DNA of 64,000 nt from Ariolimax columbianus (Eukaryota; Mollusca; Gastropoda; Stylommatophora; Arionidae), in the NCBI GenBank assembly GCA_036924085.1, contig JAVGWX010000019.1, positions 9,380,361-9,444,360 on the forward strand, given 5' to 3'. The translations under genes and the position numbers were made by a program. A model generated the notes under the pieces. It made no database searches. It saw only the letters and a list, made by a program, of their open reading frames with translations, and was not told where the DNA came from. This document shows positions 1 through 13,100 of this stretch, piece after piece. Each line of letters starts with the position of its first letter. Positions within the stretch are counted from its first letter, which is position 1.

Positions 1-153
1 GTGAGGAAATGCAGCTCACGCATGTTAGGACAAACCATCACTGCAAACAAACCAGATGAGCAGGGCAGATATGACTCAGGCTACATGCACATCAAGTTCA
101 GAGATCAACCTCTGCCCAACAACATCCGGTTGCATTCTATGGTTCTGGAATAA
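1..153 (+). CDS. unrecognised ORF end, possible terminal exon
   Basis: Frame 1 is open from the window edge to a TAA at 151-153, giving 50 residues with an ordinary mixed composition (ending ...IRLHSMVLE). I do not recognise the family. It could be the last exon of a plus-strand gene running in from the left, with a possible CAG acceptor at 12-14, or a piece of a transposon. No domain, signal peptide or membrane segment is visible. It lies downstream of the last SIDT exon seen, on the opposite strand. Confidence 0.3.
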   Translation: MRKCSSRMLGQTITANKPDEQGRYDSGYMHIKFRDQPLPNNIRLHSMVLE

Positions 154-880
154 TGATGCCAATTTGAATACTTTTTTATCACACCTTCTGTTTTGTTTCA
201 TTGATTGTTTTGCATATTAGATTACGTAACATATTTTTTCTGCCTTTTGTTCCCATTTTTGTTTGAAGTTACTTGTGCTGAGTTAACTATTTGTTTCTTT
301 GGTAGTGGATTACAGTGGCTGTTCTTACATACAAAGGTGTACTTGAGAAGGTAAAGTGAGATCCTCCTGGCTATAGTGCAATGCAGGGCTTCTCAGTAAA
401 CTAACCACTGTAAACATTACAGTGTCGATCCCGACCTCATTGGTCTTGACTGCTGTAGCACAGCTTATTTCCAGGATCACGAAGGAAGACATGAGGTGGG
501 GGGTTTTGATCAGTATACTTTACCTGAGCCTGATTACTCTTGCACCTCTGCTTTCTTTTTTCTAAAAAGTGTATATACTTTTTGTTTTAGTTGTTTTAAA
601 AACAAAATTCTAATTTTCTGACAAACATGTCACAATACAAAATAATTTAGCACTTATTAGTCAGAACTAATCCCTGGCAGGCAGTCACATCATCAAGATG
701 CTAAACAAGCACTGGTATAACCAAAAAGGACTGCAGGTGGTTGATATTAAAGTGCCTTGTCAAAATACCTAGCAACAAGTGTGTGTGTGTCTACTCACCA
801 CTCCCAGAATGTCAAAAATTCCTAACTAACAACAAGTTTGATTCTATCCACTCACCATTCCCAAGACACCAAAAATTCCT
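154..880. other. AT-rich intergenic or intronic DNA with one Rpt-B relic
   Basis: No gene is recognised. Bases 310-545 are a diverged copy of dispersed repeat Rpt-B: the order 'acagtggct', 'acttgagaaggt', 'acagtgtcgat', 'tttccagga', 'gaggtgggg' and 'atcagtata' is kept. Bases 741-880 are degenerate outer units of the 85-bp minisatellite that follows. Confidence 0.5.
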
Positions 881-884
881 AACT

Positions 885-3800
885 AACAACAAGTATGTGT
901 GTATCCACTCCCTGAACACCAAAAATACCTAACAACATGTGTATCCACTCCAGGACACCAAAAACAACTAACAACAAGTATGTGTGTATCCACTCCCTGG
1001 ACACCAAAAATACCTAACAACATGTGTATCCACTCCAGGACACCAAAAACAACTAACAACAAGTATGTGTGTATCCACTCCCTGAACATCCAAAAATTCC
1101 TAACAACATGTGTATCCACTCCAGGACACCAAAAACAACTAACAACAAGTATGTGTGTATCCACTCCCTGGACACCAAAAATACCTAACAACATGTGTAT
1201 CCACTCCAGGACACCAAAAACAACTAACAACAAGTATGTGTGTATCCACTCCCTGGACACCAAAAATACCTAACAACATGTGTATCCACTCCAGGACACC
1301 AAAAACAACTAACAACAAGTATGTGTGTATCCACTCCCTGGACACCAAAAATACCTAACAACATGTGTATCCACTCCAGGACACCAAAAACAACTAACAA
1401 CAAGTATGTGTGTATCCACTCCCTGGACACCAAAAATACCTAACAACATGTGTATCCACTCCAGGACACCAAAAACAACTAACAACAAGTATGTGTGTAT
1501 CCACTCCCTGGACACCAAAAATACCTAACAACATGTGTATCCACTCCAGGACACCAAAAACAACTAACAACAAGTATGTGTGTATCCACTCCCTGGACAC
1601 CAAAAATACCTAACAACATGTGTATCCACTCCAGGACACCAAAAACAACTAACAACAAGTATGTGTGTATCCACTCCCTGGACACCAAAAATACCTAACA
1701 ACATGTGTATCCACTCCAGGACACCAAAAACAACTAACAACAAGTATGTGTGTATCCACTCCCTGGACACCAAAAATACCTAACAACATGTGTATCCACT
1801 CCAGGACACCAAAAACAACTAACAACAAGTATGTGTGTATCCACTCCCTGGACACCAAAAATACCTAACAACATGTGTATCCACTCCAGGACACCAAAAA
1901 CAACTAACAACAAGTATGTGTGTATCCACTCCCTGGACACCAAAAATACCTAACAACATGTGTATCCACTCCAGGACACCAAAAACAACTAACAACAAGT
2001 ATGTGTGTATCCACTCCCTGAACATCCAAAAATTCCTAACAACATGTGTATCCACTCCAGGACACCAAAAACAACTAACAACAAGTATGTGTGTATCCAC
2101 TCCCTGGACACCAAAAATACCTAACAACATGTGTATCCACTCCAGGACACCAAAAACAACTAACAACAAGTATGTGTGTATCCACTCCCTGGACACCAAA
2201 AATACCTAACAACATGTGTATCCACTCCAGGACACCAAAAACAACTAACAACAAGTATGTGTGTATCCACTCCCTGGACACCAAAAATACCTAACAACAT
2301 GTGTATCCACTCCAGGACACCAAAAACAACTAACAACAAGTATGTGTGTATCCACTCCCTGGACACCAAAAATACCTAACAACATGTGTATCCACTCCAG
2401 GACACCAAAAACAACTAACAACAAGTATGTGTGTATCCACTCCCTGGACACCAAAAATACCTAACAACATGTGTATCCACTCCAGGACACCAAAAACAAC
2501 TAACAACAAGTATGTGTGTATCCACTCCCTGGACACCAAAAATACCTAACAACATGTGTATCCACTCCAGGACACCAAAAACAACTAACAACAAGTATGT
2601 GTGTATCCACTCCCTGGACACCAAAAATACCTAACAACATGTGTATCCACTCCAGGACACCAAAAACAACTAACAACAAGTATGTGTGTATCCACTCCCT
2701 GGACACCAAAAATACCTAACAACATGTGTATCCACTCCAGGACACCAAAAACAACTAACAACAAGTATGTGTGTATCCACTCCCTGGACACCAAAAATAC
2801 CTAACAACATGTGTATCCACTCCAGGACACCAAAAACAACTAACAACAAGTATGTGTGTATCCACTCCCTGGACACCAAAAATACCTAACAACATGTGTA
2901 TCCACTCCAGGACACCAAAAACAACTAACAACAAGTATGTGTGTATCCACTCCCTGAACACCAAAAATACCTAACAACATGTGTATCCACTCCAGGACAC
3001 CAAAAACAACTAACAACAAGTATGTGTGTATCCACTCCCTGGACACCAAAAATACCTAACAACATGTGTATCCACTCCAGGACACCAAAAACAACTAACA
3101 ACAAGTATGTGTGTATCCACTCCCTGGACACCAAAAATACCTAACAACATGTGTATCCACTCCAGGACACCAAAAACAACTAACAACAAGTATGTGTGTA
3201 TCCACTCCCTGGACACCAAAAATACCTAACAACATGTGTATCCACTCCAGGACACCAAAAACAACTAACAACAAGTATGTGTGTATCCACTCCCTGGACA
3301 CCAAAAATACCTAACAACATGTGTATCCACTCCAGGACACCAAAAACAACTAACAACAAGTATGTGTGTATCCACTCCCTGGACACCAAAAATACCTAAC
3401 AACATGTGTATCCACTCCAGGACACCAAAAACAACTAACAACAAGTATGTGTGTATCCACTCCCTGGACACCAAAAATACCTAACAACATGTGTATCCAC
3501 TCCAGGACACCAAAAACAACTAACAACAAGTATGTGTGTATCCACTCCCTGGACACCAAAAATACCTAACAACATGTGTATCCACTCCAGGACACCAAAA
3601 ACAACTAACAACAAGTATGTGTGTATCCACTCCCTGGACACCAAAAATACCTAACAACATGTGTATCCACTCCAGGACACCAAAAACAACTAACAACAAG
3701 TATGTGTGTATCCACTCCCTGGACACCAAAAATACCTAACAACATGTGTATCCACTCCAGGACACCAAAAACAACTAACAACAAGTATGTGTGTATCCAC

Positions 3801-4010
3801 TCCCTGGACACCAAAAATACCTAACAACATGTGTATCCACTCCAGGACACCAAAAACAACTAACAACAAGTATGTGTGTATCCACTCCCTGGACACCAAA
3901 AATACCTAACAACATGTGTATCCACTCCAGGACACCAAAAACAACTAACAACAAGTATGTGTGTATCCACTCTCAAGATACTAAAAATACCTAACAACAA
4001 GTATGTATAC
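885..4010. repeat. 85-bp minisatellite, about 36 copies
   Basis: The 85-bp unit is made of two related halves of about 46 and 39 bp, each ending in a version of 'gacaccaaaaa'. Most copies are identical. Two 86-bp variants with 'gaacatccaaaaattcct' occur at about 1084 and 2020, exactly 936 bp (11 units) apart, which suggests a block duplication. Another variant occurs near 2955. Because 85 is not a multiple of 3, the open frames across it are coincidental. It fills the intron just downstream of the SIDT exon at 4021-4157. Confidence 0.97.
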
Positions 4011-4020
4011 ATCCACTTAC

Positions 4021-4157
4021 CACACCTAGGACGGCAATAAAAATAATGAAGGCCATGGAGAAGTAGGACACGTGAGCCTTGGCGTTGATGTCCGGGTGTC
4101 TGGCCTGGTATATTTTCAGCATACACAAGCAAGCAATGATGTACATGAAGGATGTGT
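4021..4157 (-). CDS. SIDT: SIDT exon: third membrane region
   Basis: This 137-bp exon has acceptor 'attcacag' and donor 'gtaagt'. It encodes (D)[20 protein letters not shown], then [12 protein letters not shown] and a hydrophobic end at IAVLGV. It matches vertebrate 'DTSFMYMIAGLCMLKLYQ...HPDINA'. The next exon is not in the window; the gene continues to the left beyond the 85-bp array. Confidence 0.95.
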
Positions 4158-7100
4158 CTGTGAATCATCATAGATTTGAGTGTCATCAAATATGCTATTT
4201 ATTTTGAAATGATAGGAAAATAATGTTCGGGTCAATCTACTATTGGATGGAGTTGGTGAATGTCTACAATAAGTAAGTTTACTTTTTTGTGTGACTTGAA
4301 GGGTTAGTAGCGGGTTGCAGTAGCTTTTCTCACATCCTGAGCGTGCTGATGAAGGTGGACTGGGGTCCATCAGGCGGTTGTGCTATGCTTGGCTTCACCT
4401 GCGTGTCGCTCACTACTACTGGGATTATTGTCGATCACTCACTTTGTTAGCCAGACTGCCTTGAAACAGCCTGTTTCTAGGGAGAACTGCTTGGAGGTGA
4501 GGTGGGGTCTTGGTCAGTATATTTTGTCTTACCTTGACTAACATTGTCCGATCTGTATGTTTTGCCTGACCCTAACATTGTCTGATCAGTTTATTTTGCC
4601 TGACCCTGACTAATATTGTCTGATCAGCATATTTTTACCTGACCCTGACTAACATTGTCCAATCAGTATATTTTGTCTGACCCTGACTTACATTGTCTGT
4701 TCAGTATATTTTGCCTGACCATACGTTAGTCTCCTCTCCCAATAGGATGGGGTAATCTGACCTAAGTTCAGCCCTCCTTAGTCTGATTTGACTTAGCCCC
4801 ACCTCTTCTACCATGGGGTGTAGAGGTCTTTTTTTCTTCTTCGTGTGGCTAATAGTTTCTACAGGATGAGGAAGCTGACCTTATGTCCAACTCTTCTTAG
4901 TCACCTCTTATGATGTGTGTGGTAGATGTTGTTGTAATTAGCTACTCATAATGATTCAGTTTAACACTTGATGGGTTACAGTGGCTCTTTTTACAATCTA
5001 AGGTATACTTGAGAAGGTGGACTGAGGTCCTCCTGGCTGTAGTGTAATTCAAGCTAAGTAAGCTCATCACTAAAATAATTACAGTGTCGATACACATCTC
5101 ACATTGGTCAGATTACTGTGACATAGTCTGTTTCAAGGAATCCTACATGGAAGTAAGGTGAGGGTCTTATTTGACCTAATCCTGATGTTTGCCCCCCCCC
5201 CCCCCCCCCCCCCAACCGTGGCAAATAACAGAGTTATTATTCTTTGCTCTCAAAGTGATGTGAAAGTACTATGATCCAATCATAAAGTGATATGATAGTA
5301 TTGTGGTTCAATCCCAAACTGACATTTCAGTTACATGGTCCCTTCCAAAGTGATATGACTGTACTGTGCTCCCATCCAAAGTGATATGACTGTACTGTGC
5401 TCCCTTCCAAAGTGATATGACTGTACTGTGCTCCCATCCAAAGTGATATGACTGTACTGTGCTCCCATCCAAAGTGATATGACTGTACTGTGCTCCCTTC
5501 CAAAGTGATATGACTGTACTGTGCTCCCATCCAAAGTGATATGACTGTACTGTGCTCCCATCCAAAGTGATATGACTGTACTGTGCTCCCTTCCAAAGTG
5601 ATATGACTGTACTGTGCTCCCATCCAAAGTGATATGACTGTACTGTGCTCCCATCCAAAGTGATATGACTGTACTGTGCTCCCATAAACATCCAAGTGGT
5701 TTAAAAGAATAGCACCACAGTAACCTTTAAAACATGATGTAAAAGTCAACTAAAGAAGGTTGTGCCTGGGGCTAGTAGCTTGATTATATAAAAACCATTG
5801 CTAATGATGTACAGCCATAGTTAGTGCTCAAATAGAATCTTCGTGTGAAGGGTGCAGCTGTGGAGGTGGTCCTATGCTTCACTGGGAGCAAGGTTAGAAC
5901 AAAAGCTTTCTGAATAAACGTTCCATGTAATGGTAACCCTATGTTCTTAGTACAATGAAGAGGCAAGAAAGAATGACTGACTTGGTTTGGCTTGGCTTGG
6001 ATTCGTTCGTTCTCAATCTCCCGCTACCAAGCCCTAAAAGGGCTTAAGTAGCAGAATGTAGTTCAGAGAACGGAATGTGTTGTGTCGTAGTTTACAGCTT
6101 GACTGCGATAGTTGCACCTTTCGGTCCAACACATTCGACTTCAGCAAGCCTTTTTTTAGTACCAGGTTAGCGTTCCCTCTTAGCAAGACTACACTAGTGC
6201 AGCCCGTTTCCAGGGCCCCCACTTGGACGCAAATAGAGTCTTGGTCAACTTTGGTTCGCTGACTCTGATGTAAGAGGTCAGCGGTGAGTCGCTAGCTGCT
6301 GTTACTGCGCTGCATCTTTGGCCCCCACAGGGTTATTTTGCTTTGCACCTATTCAGGCCCTGGCAATATATTTCCATCCCAAACGACGATGGCCATTGCA
6401 TTGAGACTGTGACTTGTGTTGTAATTGGATTTAAGTGAGGAAGAGTTGTGCTGGTCGTCAATCTCAATTTTCATTCTGAGCTGCTATACATGGTCAAAAT
6501 GGCTGTGGATATGACAGGATGCAGTGGATAAGCAGGAGTTACCTTCCTATCCATTTAACCAGCTAATGGTTTGATCCATATAGTCCGCGGAGTATAGTCT
6601 GTCACATGCTCAGATAGACAAGCCCTAGCTCCCCAAGGGTCCAGTGCTTCCCGGTTACCCTAATTTGGTCTAGCCAACCAGCCAAAGTGGTGTCCTGGGG
6701 GTGTGGCAGCTATTTGGAGTCACAGGTGAGAGCTGGCAAGTGATGAACAAGGGTTGGCAAATCACTCCCAGTGGAAGTCTGACATGTTCTTCCAAACAGA
6801 CGTACTACTTTTCCTAACCAACCCATACACCTTCCCACTGGTAACAAACAAAAGTATTAGCAACCTTACCATGTAAACAAAGTGCTAACAAAACCACAAG
6901 TCACCAATTGCACAGACTGATACATTACTATTGCTGAGGGTGTTCAGATACATTAGGCATCAAGAATAATTGAAGCGATGCAAGATACAATCGCTTCTCA
7001 AGTCTGCTCACATCAACCTATCTTCAACTCTCATGATACAGGGTGTCATATTTCTTTGTATTAAATGAGACAGGGAATTTTAGGCTCCAATTAGTTTCTT

Positions 7101-10100
7101 TTTTTTTTTTTTTTTGCGTTTGCCTTATTTCTCTATTCCCAAAGTTGGTGTGCGTTACACTGTGGTTTTTAGTTATTTTGCACCTGTCGGCCCAGTGCAT
7201 CCGACTTCAGCATGCATTTTATGTAAGGGTCTGCTTCCTCCTGCATTTTCTAAGGGTTTGCTTCTCCGGGGTAACGGCCGGTGCTATGAATGGGGATCGA
7301 ACCCAGCACCTCCTGGTTGTGAACCGTGTCACTTAACCACTAGTCCACGCCGTCCCCTCCAATTGGCTAATTTAGCCATCTTCAAACTTATCCAAACAGT
7401 GAATGTTGACAAAGTGGTCCTCATTGATTACGATGGATGAACAACATCCCAAGAGCATATAAATGCTTTGCTACAGGCTTCCTCGCAGCAGTTAACTTCT
7501 GAGGTGGCCACCCATACTCAAGGACAGAAAGAATTAACACTCACCAAATTGGAAGTTGGAATAGTTTGGACAGACATGATAGCAGGCACTCATGACTCCC
7601 TCCATGAACAAGGCCAGGCCCATGGCGTAGAACAGACCAAAGTGCTGGGGTATGCCAAAGTGCATCTCAAGGTCTCCATGCTTACTGATGACTTGCTTGT
7701 GAAGAATATCTCTGGTGATAGACAAGCATGCATTCATTATCTACTCAGGATTTCTGACATTAGTTCAATTGGCTTGACTTGGCTTCGTTTGTTCTGAATC
7801 TCCCGTTACCAAACCCTGAAAGGGCTTAAGTAGCAGAATGTAGTCCAGAGAACGGAATGCGTTGTGTCGTAGTTTATAGCTTGGCTGTGATATTTGCACT
7901 TTTCGTTCCAACACATCCGACTTCAGCAAGAATTTTTTTAGTACTGGGTTAGCATTCCCTCTTTGATCCCTTCTCCTTAGCCAGTCTGCCCTGTTGCAGC
8001 CTGTTATCCAGGATCACCTTGTGGAGGTGTAGAAGGGTCTTGGCAGCTCTGGTTCGCTGGCCCTGACACTAGCAGTCAGCCATGGATCGCTAACCACTGC
8101 AGCTCATGTGCTGCTCAGCATCTTGATCCCTTTAATCTTCATCCCATTTCATTATGTTCATCACATTTCATTCTCTTCATCCCATTACATTCTCTTCATC
8201 CCATTTCCTTATCTTCATTCCATATCATTCTCTTCATCCCATTTCATTCTCTTCATCCTGTTTCATTCTCTTTATCCCATTTCCTTCTCTTCATCCCATT
8301 TCCTTCTCTTCATCCCATTTCCTTATCTTCATCCCATTTCCTTCTCTTCATCCCATTTCATTCTCTTCATCCCATTTCCTTCTCTTCATCCCATTTCCTT
8401 CTCTTCATCCCATTTCCTTCTCTTCATCCCATTTCATTCTCTTCATCCCATTTCCTTCTCTTCATCCCATTTCCTTCTCTTCATCCCATTTCATTCTCTT
8501 CATCCCATTTCCTTCTCTTCATCCCACTACATTCTCTTCATCCTGTTTCATTCTCTTTATCCCATTTCCTTCTCTTCATCCCATTTCATTCTCTTCATCC
8601 CATTTCCTTCTCTTCATCCCATTTCATTCTCTTCATCCCATTCCCTTCTCTTCATCCCATTTCATTCTCTTCATCCTGCTTCATTCTCTTCATCCCATTT
8701 CCTTATCTTCATCCCATTTCATTCTCTTTATCCCATTTCACTCTCTTCATCCCATTTCCTTCTCTTCATCCCATTTCAGTCTCTTCATCCCATTTCATTC
8801 TCTTCATCCCATCTTCTCATTTATTTATCTATTTCGATCACCTCTATATCATCTGTCCATCTATTTGTCAGACGACTTGGGGAAGTGCAATCATCTTTCA
8901 ACATCACCTTCATATCATCTTCATCTCATATGCCCACCTGTCATCAGATGACAATAGGCGAAGCTTTCCTCGTTGTCTTCTTCATATAATATGACCGCCC
9001 ATGTCATTAAACAGGACTAGGAGGTGCAATCTTCTTTCAATGTCATCTCATCTGTCAATCTATATTATTAGATGATATGAGATGGAGTAAATTTCTCTCA
9101 TTTCCTCTTTTGTCTCATCAGTCTAATTAAGCCTGTAGATGACATGGAGAGATTAAATCTTCTTTAATCGTCTCTTTTCTTTCCTTCAACTCATGTAATC
9201 ATCTATGGCGTTAGATGACATGGGAAGGTGCAACCTTCTATCATCATCCCTTTCATCTCATCTGTCAGGGGACGGCGTGGCCTAGTGGTTAAGTGGCATG
9301 GCTCACAAACCGAAGGTGCTGGGTTCGATCCCCATCACAGCACCGGCCGTTACCCCGGGGAAGCAAACCCTTACATAAATGCATGCTGAAGTCGGATGCA
9401 CTGGAACGATGCCTATTACCAGTTGAACCGAAGAGAGCAGGTCGTTGTCTTCAGACTTCGCACTGGCCACAACAGACTGAGGTACCACCTATTCAACAAA
9501 TTGAAGATAGGGTGTACCGACGAATGCCCGTGCGGTACTGGTAAAATGACCACTGAACATCTGCTGCAGAACTGCCCGACATACGAGGATCAGAGAGAGC
9601 AGATGTGGCCATTGCCAGTGGAACTGCAAGACAAGCTCTATGGCAGTGGCGAGAGCCTCAGGATGACCGCCGCTTTTTTCGAGAAAATAATGGTTACTGT
9701 CTGACTGTGTACGCAGAAGAAGAAGAATCCTCTCCTTACCTCCTATAAACAATAAATATAAATAAGATGCCCAGCATCATGTATCCTATGTTGCTGAACA
9801 CGTTGTTGAAAGAGCTCAGGTAGAGGGTGTGTAGAGGGTGTGCACAATCAAAGTTGTAGTAGCACAAGTCCTGGTTGCCTGTGGCATTCAGCACCTGTCA
9901 GGTAAAAAAGGTATTCATCAAAACATTTTTAACACAAACAGCTTACATGTAGATTGAAAACACCTGCCAGGTAAAAAGGTATTTTTAAATAAGTCAATAC
10001 CATCAGTTGAAAAGTTGGTTGTGAATATCTAGGATGTGAGGTGGGGTCTTGATCAGCATGCTTTACCTGATCCTAATTACTGTTAGGTTATTTTTTTGGT

Positions 10101-13100
10101 GTGTTTTTCCCTTCAATTATCCTGGTATGGTCTTCGACTATTTGCAATAGTGTTTTGGTTACTCTGTGTCGTATTTCCATGGTCCAGTGCACATGGCTGA
10201 ACTTTATGAGATTGGTGTCCTGCTTGCTGGTAGTGCTGGTTTTGGTGTGACTGGGAAATGTACACAGGCTAACACATTGCCTTGGAGAGATTAGGCCCTG
10301 TCTGGTTAACAACATGTCCATGACATATTGCACATACAGAGAGTGATGTTGTAGACATATAAGGCACTCGCCCCTCAAAGTGATGAACGGAAATAGTGGG
10401 CAGTTAAATTCCACAACTTTCAAGTGACTCCTGGTCTCAATGGAGGTGTGACCAGAGTGCCTGCATCCTGAGTTACCCCCAGTCATCTTGGCATGTTTTG
10501 CTACTGGTGCAAGGTAACTGTAGAGTCTTCTAAACCAGTATAAAGACGTTAACCTCTACCAAGCCGCTGGCACGAATTACGTCCCAACTCGGCCTACAAA
10601 AACGGTGTGCGTAAAAAATTTATTTTTTTTTTGAACGGAACCACTCCCGACAGCCATTTTGTTTAATGCTGAATAGGTCACAGGTCACCATATATACACA
10701 ATATTTTGCCGGTTAAAGTATTGTATGTTCGATTACAAATGGCTTCTGAACAGTTTTAATTTTGTATACGCCGTTTGGAGCAAGCCGACTTTTTGTGAAA
10801 GGTGAAGTAGGTTGTTGGGAACGATCTTTATCGAGTATATCTGTTTATTTTGTTTGTTTAGATGAAAGAACTACGTTTAAAATAGAAACTAACAGTAGTG
10901 TCGGTAGTGTAAACACAGTATCGATACATTGTTATGGTTTCCATGGTTGTCTATCGGAGCGACTAGGCCTAGCGGTGGAGTCAAAATTTTTTCACAGATT
11001 TTCATAAATTTTCAACTTCATCTTTTTGTATCTCAGAAACTAACAAACACACAATAAAAACAATAACACCCACATGGTCGTTATTCAATTGTGTCTCTAC
11101 ACACAAGAAAATCATATTTGTTTACAAACAAACAGAAATGTTACAAATTTTAAAAGTAGACTACCATAGCGAGAAATTAAGTTAATTAATTAGGTCAAAT
11201 TTTCGTCAAAAAGAATGTATCATGGAGCAGGTTAAGTTAAGTTAGAGTGACGTTTCTTCCTCACTATAATCCAAATATAGCGCAAATGACATCATCACGA
11301 GACAAAACTGTCTGATGATGTCGTCATCATCGCTTGCAATGGACAACTGACTAGCTAATTCTTTCGCTCTCTCCTCCCATTATAAAACATTGAAAATAGC
11401 TGGTATAGACAAGCATATTAACACAAGTTGAGCAACCCAATGAAAAACACACACAATATCATAATACTTTATGTCTACAGCCTCCATATGTGGATCAAAG
11501 GGTCCCTCAGGACGGCGTGGCCTAGTGGTTAAGTGGCACGGCTCACAATCCGAAGGTGCTGGGTTCGATCCCCATCACAGCACTGGCTGTTACCCCAGGG
11601 AAGCAAACCCTTAGAAAATGCAGGAGGAAGCAGACCCTTACATAAAATGCATGCTGAAGTCGGATGCACTGGGCCAACAGGCGCAAAATAAAAACACAGT
11701 GCAACACACACCGATTTGGGGAATAAATAAATAAGGTGAACGTAAATTTCAAAAAAAAAAAAAAAAAAAAAAAAAAGAAAGTCCCTCACAGGAGGAAAGA
11801 ACAGGATCAGTGCATTATAAAAGGCAACTATGTAAGATTGTATTTAAAGCTGGCAACTTCATCTTGTAAAAAAAACTAAATTTGAATCAGACTTCCTGCA
11901 AGTAAGCAAATTGTAGTCCTGATTCCATTGTAGTACTGGAGTGACACATGCAAAATGATGATGATGCAAAAGAGCACGATGGTGATGATGACAATAAAGT
12001 TAACAACAAACTCAAAGCTGCTCACGCTCTGGTATGTGATGACCAGCTGGATCACTGGCAACCCATAGAAAATTGCAATTGTCAACAAGTTCCTGAAAAT
12101 AAATTGATGTATTTTCTTTATAATCCTCGTTATCATCTCAACTAATGTGAAAGATCAACATATCTTTGAACAAAATATATTGATGTATAATTTCAAATAA
12201 TGTCAAAGATCAACAGATTCCTGAACAAAATATACTGATGTATAGTCTCAACTAATGTGAAAGATCAACAAATTCCTGAACAAAATATATTTATAAATTT
12301 CTTGTACTTGCCTTAACTTCTTAATTTCTGGCACAGCGAAGAGTGGCCAAAAGCAGGAAAGATACCAATCAATATTCTTCTCCCAAAGAAAGGCAACTAA
12401 AAGCTGTGCACAAATTACCTCACTATTGCCTAATAAGACACGCCAGCAAGATCCTCTTGCAAATTATATTAAAGAGGACAAAAAGAAAATTTGAATGCAA
12501 AATCCACAAAGTGCAAGCAGGCTTCAGAAAAGACAGAGGGATCAGAGATTACATATTTAATGTGAGGAACATCTATGAAAAATGTTGAGAGTATAACGCA
12601 GATCTTTATACATGCTTATCGATTGCACCAAGGCTTTCAATTGCATAAAACATCAGCAATTGTGGAAAATCATGATAGATATGGAATTTCCAGTACATCT
12701 AATCCATCTAATCGAATCTTTATATCAAGAACAACAAGCTGCTGTCACAGTGTTTGGTGAAACATCAGATTGGTTTCAAGTACAAATGTGAGTAAGTGAG
12801 GGATGTATCCTCTCCCCATACTCATTTAACATTTACGCTGAGTGCATTATGAGGAATGTTAGAGAGGATGAGAATTTAGAGAGGATGAGAATTTAGAGAG
12901 GATAAGAATATAGAGAGGTTGAGAATATAGAGAGGATGAGAATATAAAGAGGATGAGAACATAAAGATGAGAATATAGAAAGTAATGGCCACCTTTACAA
13001 TCAACGGAAACAAGATCCAAGAGCTCAGTTACGCAGGTGACACTGTGATACTATCAAACAGTACAGAAGGGATAGAGCAGCTAGTTGCAGCTGTAAGCAG

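Noticed and set aside
885..4010. Many 60-126 codon frames on both strands across the 85-bp array
   Set aside because: They are phase-shifted readings of the same tandem repeat, with identical peptides every 85 bp and no domain or splice context.
5308..5749. Long minus-strand frames ([10 protein letters not shown] / GAQYSHITL repeats)
   Set aside because: All three minus frames are open because the higher-order unit is 93 bp. No gene signal.
8108..8989. 293- and 265-codon ORFs of [10 protein letters not shown] repeats
   Set aside because: Low-complexity product of a 19-bp pyrimidine repeat that lacks stops in several frames. It starts inside a SINE, with no support as a gene.
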